From Chloroflexota bacterium (lineage in GTDB: Bacteria; Chloroflexota; Limnocylindria; QHBO01), in the NCBI GenBank assembly GCA_013694795.1, contig JACDBS010000057.1, positions 1 through 15,247 of the forward strand: a DNA stretch of 15,247 nucleotides, written 5' to 3'. The position numbers and the translations under genes were made by a program. The notes beneath the pieces were generated by a model, which saw nothing but the letters and a program-made list of their open reading frames with translations, did not search any database and was not told the origin of the DNA. Each line of letters begins with the position of its first letter. Within the stretch, counting starts at the first letter, position 1. Of the stretch, positions 7,518-14,901 are shown in pieces.

Positions 7518-8387
7518 ATGACTTTTCGACCTGACGCCAAGCTCGATCCCGGACAGGTCACCGATGTCCGCGGTCGCCGGGTTCGCGGCGGGGGCATCGC
7601 CCTCGGCGGCGGCCTGGGAACCATCGTCATCATTGCCCTGATCCTGCTCTCGGGCGGCAACCTGGGCGACATCCTGGGCGGTGGCCTTGGCGCCGCGCCA
7701 GCGGAGGGGCCGGTCTCGTCGGAGCTGGCAGCCGAATGTCAGACCGGCGCCGATGCCAACGAGCGCCAGGACTGCCGCATCGTCGGCACGGTCAACAGTC
7801 TCGACGAGTACTGGAGCGAGGCTTTCGCCGCGTCCGGAACGCAGTACGCCACGCCGGGCACCGTCCTCTTCAGCGAGGGGGTGAACACCGAGTGCGGCGC
7901 CGCGACCAGCGCCGTGGGCCCGTTCTACTGCCCGCTGGATCAGACGATCTATATCGACCTCGGCTTCTTTGATCAGCTTGAGACGCAGTTCGGTGCCGAG
8001 GGTGGCCCGTTCGCGGAGGAATACGTCATGGCACACGAGTACGGCCATCACGTCCAGAACCTGCTCGGCCTGCTCGACAAGGGCCGTGACGCGGGCGCGG
8101 AGGGCGGCGCGGTGCGCACCGAGCTCCAGGCTGACTGCTTCGCCGGGGTGTGGGGCGCCAACGCGGTGGATACGGGCTTCCTCCAGCCGATCACGCCTGA
8201 GCAGGTCGGCCAGGCGCTCAATGCCGCATCCGTCATCGGCGACGATCGGATCCAGGAGCAGACCCAGGGCCAGGTCAACCCCGAAACCTGGACACACGGA
8301 TCGGCAGAGCAGCGCCAGCAGTGGTTCCAGACCGGCCTCGACTCCGGTTCGGCGGACGCCTGCGACACCTTCAAGGCCGATATCTGA
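7518..8387 (+). CDS. ypfJ: Membrane-anchored neutral zinc metallopeptidase, YpfJ family
   Basis: A 289-residue protein of the putative neutral zinc metallopeptidase family (PF04228). It has a short charged N-terminus, a glycine-rich single transmembrane segment (about 25-46), and then a domain expected outside the membrane. The zinc site is HEYGHH (His173, Glu174, His177), and the downstream ELQADCFAGVW (from Glu202) supplies the third ligand, as in other gluzincin-like members. Cysteines scattered through the domain could form disulfides outside the cell. The start at 7518 has GGAG 11 nt upstream. Physiological substrates of this family are poorly known, so only peptidase activity is inferred. 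Confidence 0.93.
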   Translation: MTFRPDAKLDPGQVTDVRGRRVRGGGIALGGGLGTIVIIALILLSGGNLGDILGGGLGAAPAEGPVSSELAAECQTGADANERQDCRIVGTVNSLDEYWSEAFAASGTQYATPGTVLFSEGVNTECGAATSAVGPFYCPLDQTIYIDLGFFDQLETQFGAEGGPFAEEYVMAHEYGHHVQNLLGLLDKGRDAGAEGGAVRTELQADCFAGVWGANAVDTGFLQPITPEQVGQALNAASVIGDDRIQEQTQGQVNPETWTHGSAEQRQQWFQTGLDSGSADACDTFKADI

Positions 8388-8396
8388 TCGCCTCGA

Positions 8397-8418
8397 GTAC
8401 ATCGCCGGACCGATGTAC
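8397..8418. repeat. Perfect 8-bp inverted repeat after the metallopeptidase gene
   Basis: GTACATCG and CGATGTAC flank a six-base spacer, starting 9 nt after the stop codon. It may be a factor-independent terminator stem, though no T-run follows, or an operator for the GH15 gene 110 nt downstream. Confidence 0.4.
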
Positions 8419-8471
8419 CGGCCTCATCCCTGCGGGAGTGATTGGACAGATATGTCGGTCCGCGGACAGGG

Positions 8472-8500
8472 TTGGCGCGCAGCCGAGAACGTGTGAGACT
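8472..8500 (+). promoter_or_regulatory. Candidate promoter of the GH15 gene
   Basis: TTGGCG (8472-8477) and GAGACT (8495-8500) are separated by 17 bp, and the -10 resembles the TAGACT boxes seen elsewhere in the window. It would give a leader of roughly 20 nt that includes the strong ribosome binding site GGAGGTG (8518-8524). Confidence 0.4.
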
Positions 8501-8528
8501 GTCGCCCCCGCGGACACGGAGGTGATGC

Positions 8529-10538
8529 ATGAGCACGAATGGCGACGGCACCCGGACGGATCCGGTCATGCCCAGCTCCCCGTTCGCCAACTCCCCCTTC
8601 CCGCCCATCGGCGAGTACGGGTTCCTGTCCGACTGCGAGACGACGGCACTCGTGGCGCCCAGCGGCAACGTCGAGTGGCTGTGCCTGCCGCGACTTGATT
8701 CGCCCAGCGTCTTCGGATCCATCCTCGATCGAGATGCCGGCGGCTTCCGCTTTGGTCCGTCCGACATGCAGGTCCCCGCGGCACGCCGCTATCTGCCCGG
8801 GACCATGGTGCTCGAAACGAGCTGGGGATCGCCCAACGGCTGGATCATCGTGCGCGACGTGCTGCTCATCGGTCCATGGCGCCACACCCGGGAGCGTTCC
8901 CACACGCAGCGTCGTCCGCCCACCGACTACGACGCCAGCCACATCCTGCTGCGCATGGTGCGATGCGTGAATGGCGAGATGCAGCTCACCCTGGACTGCG
9001 AGCCACGCTTCGACTATGGCCGCCACTACGGGACATGGAAGTACACCGAGGATGGCTACCAGCAGGGCGCCTGCCGGTCGGAAGATACCGATGTCGAGCT
9101 GGTCCTGGCCAGTGACATGAATATCGGCTTCGAGGGGCACCGAGCCTCCGCCCGTACACTGATCAAGGAAGGCCAGACCCGCTTCTGCGCACTCGCCTGG
9201 AATGGCGCCGCCGCGCCACGCACGACGGACGACGCCTATGAGCGTCTCGTCTGGACCGCCCACCATTGGCAGCATTGGCTGGCGCGCGGCAACTTCCCGG
9301 ACCACCCGTGGCGCTCGCACCTCGAGCGCTCGGCGCTGACGCTGAAGGGCCTGACCTATGCGCCCACCGGTGCGGTCGTGGCAGCCGCGACGACCTCCCT
9401 GCCCGAGACCCCCGGCGGCGAGCGCAACTGGGACTACCGCTTCAGCTGGATCCGCGACTCGACCTTCGCACTGTGGGGTCTCTTCACCCTCGGATTCGAG
9501 TGGGAGGCCGATGACTACCTTCACTTCATCGCCGATGTCGCCGAGCGCGACGACGAGCTCCAGATCATGTACGGCGTCGACGGCGAGCGGGCCCTCACCG
9601 AGCAGATCCTCACGCACCTGTCCGGATACGAAGGAGCACGGCCGGTCCGTATCGGCAACGAAGCGTACGGTCAGCGCCAGCACGACATGTGGGGCGCGGT
9701 GCTCGACTCGGTCTACCTGCACACAAGGTCGCGCGACCATCTTGACGAACGGATCTGGCCCATCCTCGTCCGACAGGTCGAAGCCGCCCTGGAGAACTGG
9801 CGCGCGCCGGACCGAGGCATCTGGGAGGTGCGCGGCGAGCCGAAGCACTTCACCAGCTCGAAGATGATGTGCTGGGTCGCGGCGGATCGTGGCGCGCGCC
9901 TCGCCCGGCTGCGCGAGGAGAAAGAGCTGGCCAACCGCTGGCAGGCGGCGGCCGACGAGATGCACGCCGACATCTGCGCCAACGCCCTCGACGAACGGGG
10001 GGTCTTCACGCAGCACTACGACACCGATGCGCTGGATGCATCGGTCCTGCTCATGCCGCTCGTCCGCTTCCTTCCGGCCGATGACGATCGGATCCGCCGC
10101 ACCGTCCTTGCCATCGCCGATGAGCTGACCGAGGACGGCCTCGTCCTGCGTTACCGCACCGAGCTGACCGATGACGGCCTGTCGGGCACGGAAGGCAGTT
10201 TCACGATCTGCTCGTTCTGGCTCGTCTCGGCGCTGGTCGAGATCGGCGAGACCGATCGCGCGCGGCGACTGTGCGAGAAGCTGCTCGCGTATGCCAGCTC
10301 GCTGGGCCTGTACGGCGAGGAGCTCGACCCCAACACCGGCCGTCACATGGGCAACTTCCCGCAGGCCTTCACCCACCTGGCGCTCATCAATGCCGTCATG
10401 CACCTCATCCACACCGAGCGCGGCACCAGTCCCATGCGCGTCGCCCCGCTGTCCCCGCGCACCACAGGCAGCAACGGCGATCGCGTTGGAGCTGTGACCG
10501 AACGAGCCGATGCAGGCCGCCGTCGTAGCCGTCCGTAG
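8529..10538 (+). CDS. GH15 family trehalase/glucoamylase-type glycoside hydrolase
   Basis: A 669-residue protein of glycoside hydrolase family 15. The N-terminal beta-sandwich starts with GEYGFLSDCETTALV...EWLCLPRLDSPSVFG (about 28-61), close to my memory of mycobacterial GH15 alpha,alpha-trehalases. The C-terminal (alpha/alpha)6 barrel contains NWDYRFSWIRDSTF, IWEVRG with likely general acid Glu433, and YGEELDP with likely base Glu597/598, followed by GNFPQAFTHLALI. No signal peptide, so it should hydrolyse trehalose or a short alpha-glucan inside the cell. The ATG at 8529 follows GGAGGTG by four bases; another ATG at 8525 is out of frame. It seems monocistronic. Trehalase is the likelier activity, glucoamylase or dextranase the alternative. 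Confidence 0.9.
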   Translation: MSTNGDGTRTDPVMPSSPFANSPFPPIGEYGFLSDCETTALVAPSGNVEWLCLPRLDSPSVFGSILDRDAGGFRFGPSDMQVPAARRYLPGTMVLETSWGSPNGWIIVRDVLLIGPWRHTRERSHTQRRPPTDYDASHILLRMVRCVNGEMQLTLDCEPRFDYGRHYGTWKYTEDGYQQGACRSEDTDVELVLASDMNIGFEGHRASARTLIKEGQTRFCALAWNGAAAPRTTDDAYERLVWTAHHWQHWLARGNFPDHPWRSHLERSALTLKGLTYAPTGAVVAAATTSLPETPGGERNWDYRFSWIRDSTFALWGLFTLGFEWEADDYLHFIADVAERDDELQIMYGVDGERALTEQILTHLSGYEGARPVRIGNEAYGQRQHDMWGAVLDSVYLHTRSRDHLDERIWPILVRQVEAALENWRAPDRGIWEVRGEPKHFTSSKMMCWVAADRGARLARLREEKELANRWQAAADEMHADICANALDERGVFTQHYDTDALDASVLLMPLVRFLPADDDRIRRTVLAIADELTEDGLVLRYRTELTDDGLSGTEGSFTICSFWLVSALVEIGETDRARRLCEKLLAYASSLGLYGEELDPNTGRHMGNFPQAFTHLALINAVMHLIHTERGTSPMRVAPLSPRTTGSNGDRVGAVTERADAGRRRSRP

Positions 10539-10550
10539 GGACGGGCGGAC

Positions 10551-10579
10551 CTGACCAGTGCCCGCGGCCGGGCTAGAAT
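10551..10579 (+). promoter_or_regulatory. Candidate promoter of the ArsA-like operon
   Basis: CTGACC (10551-10556) and TAGAAT (10574-10579) are spaced by exactly 17 bp, the best-formed promoter in the window. It lies after the GH15 stop and gives a leader of about 20 nt before the GTG at 10609. Its position also argues against an in-frame GTG start at 10558. Confidence 0.55.
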
Positions 10580-10608
10580 CGAGGGCCCGCACCGGAGCCG
10601 CGACCAGC

Positions 10609-11784
10609 GTGAGCGCTCGCATCCTCGTCTACACCGGAAAGGGCGGCGTCGGCAAGACGAGCGTCGCCGCGGCCACCGCGCTCGCCTGCGCCGATAAGGG
10701 CTATCGCACGATCGTGATGTCGACCGACATCGCGCACAGCCTGGGCGATGCCTTCGGCCACCAGCTGGGCCCGACGCCGCTGGAGATTGCGCCGAACCTG
10801 TGGGCACAGGAGTCGGACGTCTTTTTCAACGTCGCGCGCTACTGGGGTCGGATCCAGGAGTACGCCGCATCGGTCCTGCGCTGGCGTGGGCTCGACGAGG
10901 TGATGGCCGAGGAGATGACGGTCCTGCCCGGCATGGACGAGGTCGGATCGCTCCTGTGGATCGCGGACCATCACGACTCCGGCAACTACGACGTCGTGGT
11001 CGTCGACGCAGCGCCGACCGGTGAGACCCTGCGCCTCCTGTCCCTGCCGGAGGCGGCCAAGTGGTGGATGGAGAAGGTCGAGCCCATTGGCCGCAAGATC
11101 ACCAAGCTCACCGGACCGATCATCAAGCGCATCGTGGGCATGCCGATGCCCGGCGACGACGTCTTCAACGCCGGCGAGGAGCTGTTCGCGCGTCTCGAAT
11201 ACATGCACTCGCTCCTGACTGACCATGACAAGACTTCGGTGCGTGTCGTCCTCACCCTGGAGCAGGTGGTGATCGCGGAGGCGCAGCGCTCATTCACGTA
11301 CTTTCACCTGTACGGCTACCCGACCGATCTGGTGGTGGCCAACCGCGTCCTGCCCGACGACGTCGGCGACTACTTCCGCGGCTGGTACGAGGCGCAGCAG
11401 CGCTACGGACCGTTGGTCGAGAAGACCTTCCATCCCATCCCGGTCAGGAAGGCACCGTTCTTCGACCGCGAGATGATCGGGGTTGATCTCCTGCGCGAGC
11501 TGGCCAAGGAGCTCTACGACGGAGCCGATCCGACCCAGTTCTTCTATCGCGGCCGCCCGTACGAGGTGGCGCGCGACAACGGCGCCTTCCTCCTCTCGGT
11601 GGATCTCCCGTTCACCGAGAAGGACCAGATCAACCTCTCGCGCCACGCCGATGAGCTCGTGATCGACCTCGGCACCTGGCGCCGCACCCTCGTCCTACCC
11701 CGCATCCTGGTCGACGCACCGACCGAGGGCGCACGCTTCGAAAACGGCACCCTCAAAGTCCGCTTTGGCACCCCGGTACGCTGA
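10609..11784 (+). CDS. ArsA/Get3-like ATPase with C-terminal HSP20-like domain
   Basis: A 391-residue SIMIBI-class ATPase. The deviant Walker A is GKGGVGKTS (10-18), switch I is STDIAHSL (Asp40), and switch II is DAAPTGETLRLL (Asp133). Residues from about 320 form a small beta-rich domain (LLSVDLPF...LVIDLGTWRRTLVLP...GTLKVRF) like the HSP20-type tail of bacterial ArsA-family proteins. It has one ATPase half instead of the two of classical ArsA. The only cysteine is Cys27, so both the ArsA arsenite triad and the Get3 zinc CxxC are missing; an arsenite pump role is unlikely. Switch I has Ile41 where ArsA/Get3 usually have Pro. GTG 10609 is chosen because the promoter precedes it. It heads a three-gene operon; a membrane-protein targeting or chaperone role is only inferred. 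Confidence 0.88.
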   Translation: MSARILVYTGKGGVGKTSVAAATALACADKGYRTIVMSTDIAHSLGDAFGHQLGPTPLEIAPNLWAQESDVFFNVARYWGRIQEYAASVLRWRGLDEVMAEEMTVLPGMDEVGSLLWIADHHDSGNYDVVVVDAAPTGETLRLLSLPEAAKWWMEKVEPIGRKITKLTGPIIKRIVGMPMPGDDVFNAGEELFARLEYMHSLLTDHDKTSVRVVLTLEQVVIAEAQRSFTYFHLYGYPTDLVVANRVLPDDVGDYFRGWYEAQQRYGPLVEKTFHPIPVRKAPFFDREMIGVDLLRELAKELYDGADPTQFFYRGRPYEVARDNGAFLLSVDLPFTEKDQINLSRHADELVIDLGTWRRTLVLPRILVDAPTEGARFENGTLKVRFGTPVR

Positions 11785-11795
11785 AGGAGCAACCG

Positions 11796-12095
11796 ATGAC
11801 CGATCAGCCGAATCCCACCCTCGACCGCACGGCCGAGCTCGAGGCACGCATCGCGGAGCTCGAGCGACGAACGCCGCGCGCCATGATGGAGCAGGGTCGC
11901 TCGGGTCTGGAAGAGGCCTTCTGGGCCGCCATGCACCGGGTCCTGCCGGACGACGCCCGGAAGCATCTGCGGTCCGCCAGCCGAGAGCAGCTCATGGCCG
12001 CGCGCGTCTACCTGGACAAATGGATTGCCCGGCTCGACGAGAAGGAAACCGAGGAGGCGTCTGCACGCCCGCACGAGAAGATCGACGTCGAATGA
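11796..12095 (+). CDS. Small acidic helical protein in the ArsA-like operon
   Basis: A 99-residue protein I cannot assign to a named family. Residues 10-27 (TAELEARIAELERR) look like a short coiled coil; residues 36-82 (LEEAFWAAMHRVLPDDARKHLRSASREQLMAARVYLDKWIARL) are predicted helical; the tail is charged. It has no signal peptide, membrane segment or cysteine. AAGGAG at 11784-11789 is well placed for the ATG at 11796, 11 nt after the upstream stop, and its stop overlaps the next start as ATGA. That coupling supports expression as a real gene. It may be a partner or regulator of the ArsA-like ATPase. Confidence 0.8.
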   Translation: MTDQPNPTLDRTAELEARIAELERRTPRAMMEQGRSGLEEAFWAAMHRVLPDDARKHLRSASREQLMAARVYLDKWIARLDEKETEEASARPHEKIDVE

Positions 12096-13042
12096 CGCGT
12101 ATCAACCTGCCCGTCGCGACCGTCCACGTTGGGCGCGAGCAGAGCCACCTGGCATGGGACCCCGCTATCTCGCCGATCGCGAGCATCGACTCAGGCGAGG
12201 TCGTCGAGTTCGACTGCCTGGATGCCTCGAACGGCCAGATCACCGCCGAGTCGACCACGGAGTCGCTGGCCGATCTTGACTTCGCGGGCGTGGACCAGGT
12301 GAACGGACCCATCGAGGTCGCCGGGGCTGAGCCGGGCGACACGCTCCAGGTCGACCTCCTCGACTTCACGCCCGCGGACTGGGGATGGACCGCCTCGATC
12401 CCCGGCTTCGGGCTCCTGGCGGAGGACTTCCCGGACGGCCACCTCAAGATCACGCGACTTTCGGCCGCGTCGGACCGCGTCGAATTCTGGCCCGGCATCC
12501 GCATCCCGCTGGCGCCGTTCTGCGGAGAGCTGGGCGTGGCGCCCGAGACGGGTCCGCGCTCCACCATCCCGCCCGATCTCCACGGCGGCAACATGGACAC
12601 GCGCCACCTCGTGGCGGGCTCGACGCTCTTCCTTCCGATCTTCCACCCCGGCGCGCGCTTCTCCGTCGGCGACGGGCACGCCACGCAGGGCGATGGCGAG
12701 GTCTCCGGCACGGCCATCGAGACGCCGATGCGGGCGCTCATCAGGCTCACGGTGCGCAAGGATCTCCACGTGACAGGCCCGGAGTTCCTGGCCGCGCCCG
12801 ATCCGCATGCGGCATTGCGCAACGGCGCACGCTACGCGACCGACGGCATCGGCCCCGACCTCATGACCGCCGCGCGCGACGCGCTGCGGCGCATGATCGA
12901 GTGGCTCGGCCGCGAGCACGACCTGGAGCCGATGCAGGCCTACCTGCTATGCAGCGTCGCGGTCGACCTGCGCATCAGCGAGATCGTGGACGTGCCGAAC
13001 TTCGTGGTGACCGCCCATTGCCCGCTGGGCATCTTCGACTGA
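12092..13042 (+). CDS. Acetamidase/formamidase family hydrolase
   Basis: A 316-residue member of the FmdA/AmdA family (PF03069), which releases ammonia from short-chain amides such as formamide or acetamide. Signatures are HGGNMDTRHL (164-173) and VGDGHATQGDGEVSGTAIE (192-210), which carry the metal-binding and active-site residues, and a C-terminal DLRISEIVDVPN. The start overlaps the preceding stop as ATGA, so it is translated together with the ArsA-like operon. Substrate specificity inside the family cannot be read from sequence. The convergent APC permease lies beyond the repeat, so shared nitrogen metabolism is possible but not shown. Confidence 0.9.
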   Translation: MTRINLPVATVHVGREQSHLAWDPAISPIASIDSGEVVEFDCLDASNGQITAESTTESLADLDFAGVDQVNGPIEVAGAEPGDTLQVDLLDFTPADWGWTASIPGFGLLAEDFPDGHLKITRLSAASDRVEFWPGIRIPLAPFCGELGVAPETGPRSTIPPDLHGGNMDTRHLVAGSTLFLPIFHPGARFSVGDGHATQGDGEVSGTAIETPMRALIRLTVRKDLHVTGPEFLAAPDPHAALRNGARYATDGIGPDLMTAARDALRRMIEWLGREHDLEPMQAYLLCSVAVDLRISEIVDVPNFVVTAHCPLGIFD

Positions 13043-13066
13043 GAAGTCGCTGCGCTCGCTGCATTT

Positions 13067-13195
13067 GTTGCGCTGAACGCACCGATCTACCAACTTGCGG
13101 CCGAATCGGTCGGTGATGGGGCCATGAGTTGCGTCCGCGTGCAACTCTTGATCGTGGATTGGCTCTGATTCGTAGATCGGTGCACTGAGCGCAAC
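13067..13195 (-). repeat. 127-bp structured palindromic repeat, copy 2
   Basis: The outer arms GTTGCGCTGAACGCACC... (13067-13090) and its partner at 13172-13195 pair over 24 positions with three DNA mismatches. Two of these, 13077/13085-type positions (13077 with 13185 and 13078 with 13184), become G-U pairs on the - strand. An inner hairpin, GAGTTGC/GCAACTC (13126-13132 and 13141-13147), matches the inner hairpin of copy 1 when this copy is read on the - strand, at the same distance from the arm to within one base. On that strand it lies downstream of the APC permease. No obvious target-site duplication flanks it. Confidence 0.78.
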
Positions 13196-13257
13196 TGGGG
13201 GCGACCGGGGCGCCGCCGACGCCCGCGGCGCCACCACACTGTCGAGGCTCGACCGAA

Positions 13258-13281
13258 GGGGCCGGCGCTGGAGCCGGCCCC
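13258..13281. terminator. Strong GC hairpin between convergent genes, probable bidirectional terminator
   Basis: GGGGCCGGC and GCCGGCCCC form a perfect 9-bp stem around a six-base loop. It lies 8 nt past the permease stop (- strand) and 215 nt after the hydrolase stop (+ strand), with the repeat between. It lacks a clear T-run on either strand. Confidence 0.6.
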
Positions 13282-13289
13282 AACATCGG

Positions 13290-14807
13290 TCAGTCGTGAT
13301 GGACGGTCTCGTCTCCACCGTAGACTTCGCCCAGGCGTGCCAGCGCCTGCGGGTTCCGCGCGCGAAGCACGAAGTAGATCACGATCCCGATGACCATCCA
13401 CACCCCCACGATCGGCGCGGTCAGCGCCAACGCGCCCGACCAAGCGGCCAGCTCCACGTCGAAGATCGGGATGGTCAGCCCGCCGATGACCGATAGCAGC
13501 GCCGGGATCATGGCGATGATGCCCAGGACCGGGATCACCAGGTGCTTGATCGGATTGAACTCATCGCGCCGCTCGCGCAGGTAGTAGCCGATGACCGCCG
13601 CGTTGACCGCCATGTACATGCCGGCGAAGAGCAACCCCAGCATGGTGCCGATGAAGATGTAGACGTTGATCGGTCCCAGGCCCTCATTCGGATCGTTGGC
13701 CAGCAAGAGGCCGCCGCCGACGGCCACCACGATCGCCAGGATGACCTGCGCATGCACCGCGTTGACCGGGGTCTTGCGCGTCGGATGGATGGCGGCGAAC
13801 CAGCGCGGCAGGAGGCCGCCGCGGCCCATGGCGAAGACGGAGCGCGTCGCGGCGGTGGCGCCCGAGTTGGCGTTCGCCAGGGAGCTGTTGAGGATGGCGA
13901 ACACAACGAGCAGGCCGCCAAGCGTGCCTAGCACGTCGGTGGCCATGCCGCCCCACGGATCACCGTCGTTGGCGGTGTAGAAGTCGAACATGTTGTCCGG
14001 GCCGAAGAAGACCGTCGCGGCGTAATAGTTGAAGACATAGAAGATGCCGACCGCGATGGTCGACCAGATGACCGCTTGCGGAATGGTCCTGCGCGGTTCC
14101 CGGGTCTCTTCCGCCAAAGGAGCCGCAGCCTCGAAGCCGATGAACGCCAGGAGGCAGAAGATCATGCCCTGGAACGCTGGCTGAATCCCCTCCTCGCCGG
14201 GGATGAAGACGCTCAACGTGTTGCGGTCGCCGGCGTTGACGATCAGCAGCGCCGAGACGAACACGAAGATGGCGATCTCGATCACGCCCAGGATCAGGCC
14301 GGCGCGCATCGACAGGCTGATGCCGCTGTAGATGAGCCACCATAGGATCAGGCCGCACACTACCGCCAGCACGATCCACAGGTACTCGAAGTCGCCGCCG
14401 ATGCCGAGGTAGGTCGACAGGAACACGGCGCCGAAGAAGCCGAACGCCGCGAGCAGGATGGGCGCGATCAGCGGCTCGGCCAGCGCGAACGCCCAGGCCA
14501 TCAGCCACCCGAAGAACGGGCCGAGCCCGCGCCCGACGTATGTGTACATGCCACCCGCCGACGGCAGGTGTTTGGCAAGTTGACCGATGGAGTAGGCGGT
14601 GAAGAGGCACGCCACCATGGCGAGCAGCACGGCCAGCGGCGTCAGCCTCCCGGCGAACAGCGTCGCGGCGCCGATCGAGAGCGCGGTGGCCACCGCCGGT
14701 GCCATGTGAGTGATGGACTGAAACAGGACCTCCGGCAGGCCGATGGCGTTACGCGCCAGCGTCGGGGTCGGGGTCATGGGATCCAGCGTCTGCTGGCCAG
14801 CGGTCAC
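13290..14807 (-). CDS. APC superfamily amino acid permease
   Basis: A 505-residue, highly hydrophobic protein with about 12 membrane helices, expected to import an amino acid or related cation-coupled solute. The N-terminal helix region (LPEVLFQSITHMAPAVA, then GQLAKHLPSAGGMYTYVGRGLGP) and the central GFEAAAPLAEETREPRRTIPQAV are typical of APC-family permeases. The substrate is unknown. GTG 14807 is preferred over a TTG at 14855 because GGAGGAGGG lies seven bases upstream, and the extra 16 residues of the longer form have no membrane or family character. It is convergent with the amidase and has an enolase-family remnant just upstream on the same strand. Confidence 0.9.
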   Translation of the reverse strand: MTAGQQTLDPMTPTPTLARNAIGLPEVLFQSITHMAPAVATALSIGAATLFAGRLTPLAVLLAMVACLFTAYSIGQLAKHLPSAGGMYTYVGRGLGPFFGWLMAWAFALAEPLIAPILLAAFGFFGAVFLSTYLGIGGDFEYLWIVLAVVCGLILWWLIYSGISLSMRAGLILGVIEIAIFVFVSALLIVNAGDRNTLSVFIPGEEGIQPAFQGMIFCLLAFIGFEAAAPLAEETREPRRTIPQAVIWSTIAVGIFYVFNYYAATVFFGPDNMFDFYTANDGDPWGGMATDVLGTLGGLLVVFAILNSSLANANSGATAATRSVFAMGRGGLLPRWFAAIHPTRKTPVNAVHAQVILAIVVAVGGGLLLANDPNEGLGPINVYIFIGTMLGLLFAGMYMAVNAAVIGYYLRERRDEFNPIKHLVIPVLGIIAMIPALLSVIGGLTIPIFDVELAAWSGALALTAPIVGVWMVIGIVIYFVLRARNPQALARLGEVYGGDETVHHD

Positions 14808-14814
14808 GGGCGGA

Positions 14815-14823
14815 CCCTCCTCC
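14815..14823 (-). promoter_or_regulatory. Ribosome binding site that fixes the permease start
   Basis: The - strand reads GGAGGAGGG seven bases before GTG 14807. It is a strong Shine-Dalgarno and is the main reason for rejecting the upstream TTG at 14855. Confidence 0.75.
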
Positions 14824-14885
14824 GTTGTGCCCCCAGCGGTCCGGCCAGCCGACAACGCCGGGCTCAGTCCCGAGGCCGCGGCGTA

Positions 14886-14891
14886 AGTCTA
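14886..14891 (-). promoter_or_regulatory. Candidate -10 box of the permease gene
   Basis: The - strand has TAGACT, the same hexamer as before the ABC operon, giving a leader of about 70 nt. It lies just after the stop of the enolase remnant. No good -35 is visible. Confidence 0.4.
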
Positions 14892-14901
14892 GCGAACGCG
14901 A

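Noticed and set aside
6075..8402. A 775-codon open frame on the - strand opposite the esterase and peptidase genes
   Set aside because: It spans two well-supported + strand genes and their spacer, and its translation is Arg/Gly/Ala/Asp-rich with no recognisable domain. Long antisense open frames are expected in very GC-rich coding DNA.
10529..10544. CCGTCC-GTAG-GGACGG hairpin across the GH15 stop codon as a terminator
   Set aside because: The stem is only 6 bp, lies over the stop codon and has no T-run; chance occurrence in this GC-rich sequence is likely.
8424..10622. A 732-codon open frame on the - strand opposite the GH15 gene
   Set aside because: It mirrors the GH15 reading frame, has no recognisable motif, and GH15 motifs on the + strand are unambiguous.
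2631..13195. The palindromic repeats as integron attC sites
   Set aside because: attC sites begin with RYYYAAC and end with GTTRRRY. These elements have GTT at the left and AAC at the right end, the reverse arrangement, and no integrase or cassette array is present.
14808..14855. N-terminal extension of the APC permease from TTG 14855
   Set aside because: A strong Shine-Dalgarno lies inside this extension just before GTG 14807, and the extra residues are Gly/Thr/Pro-rich without family character.
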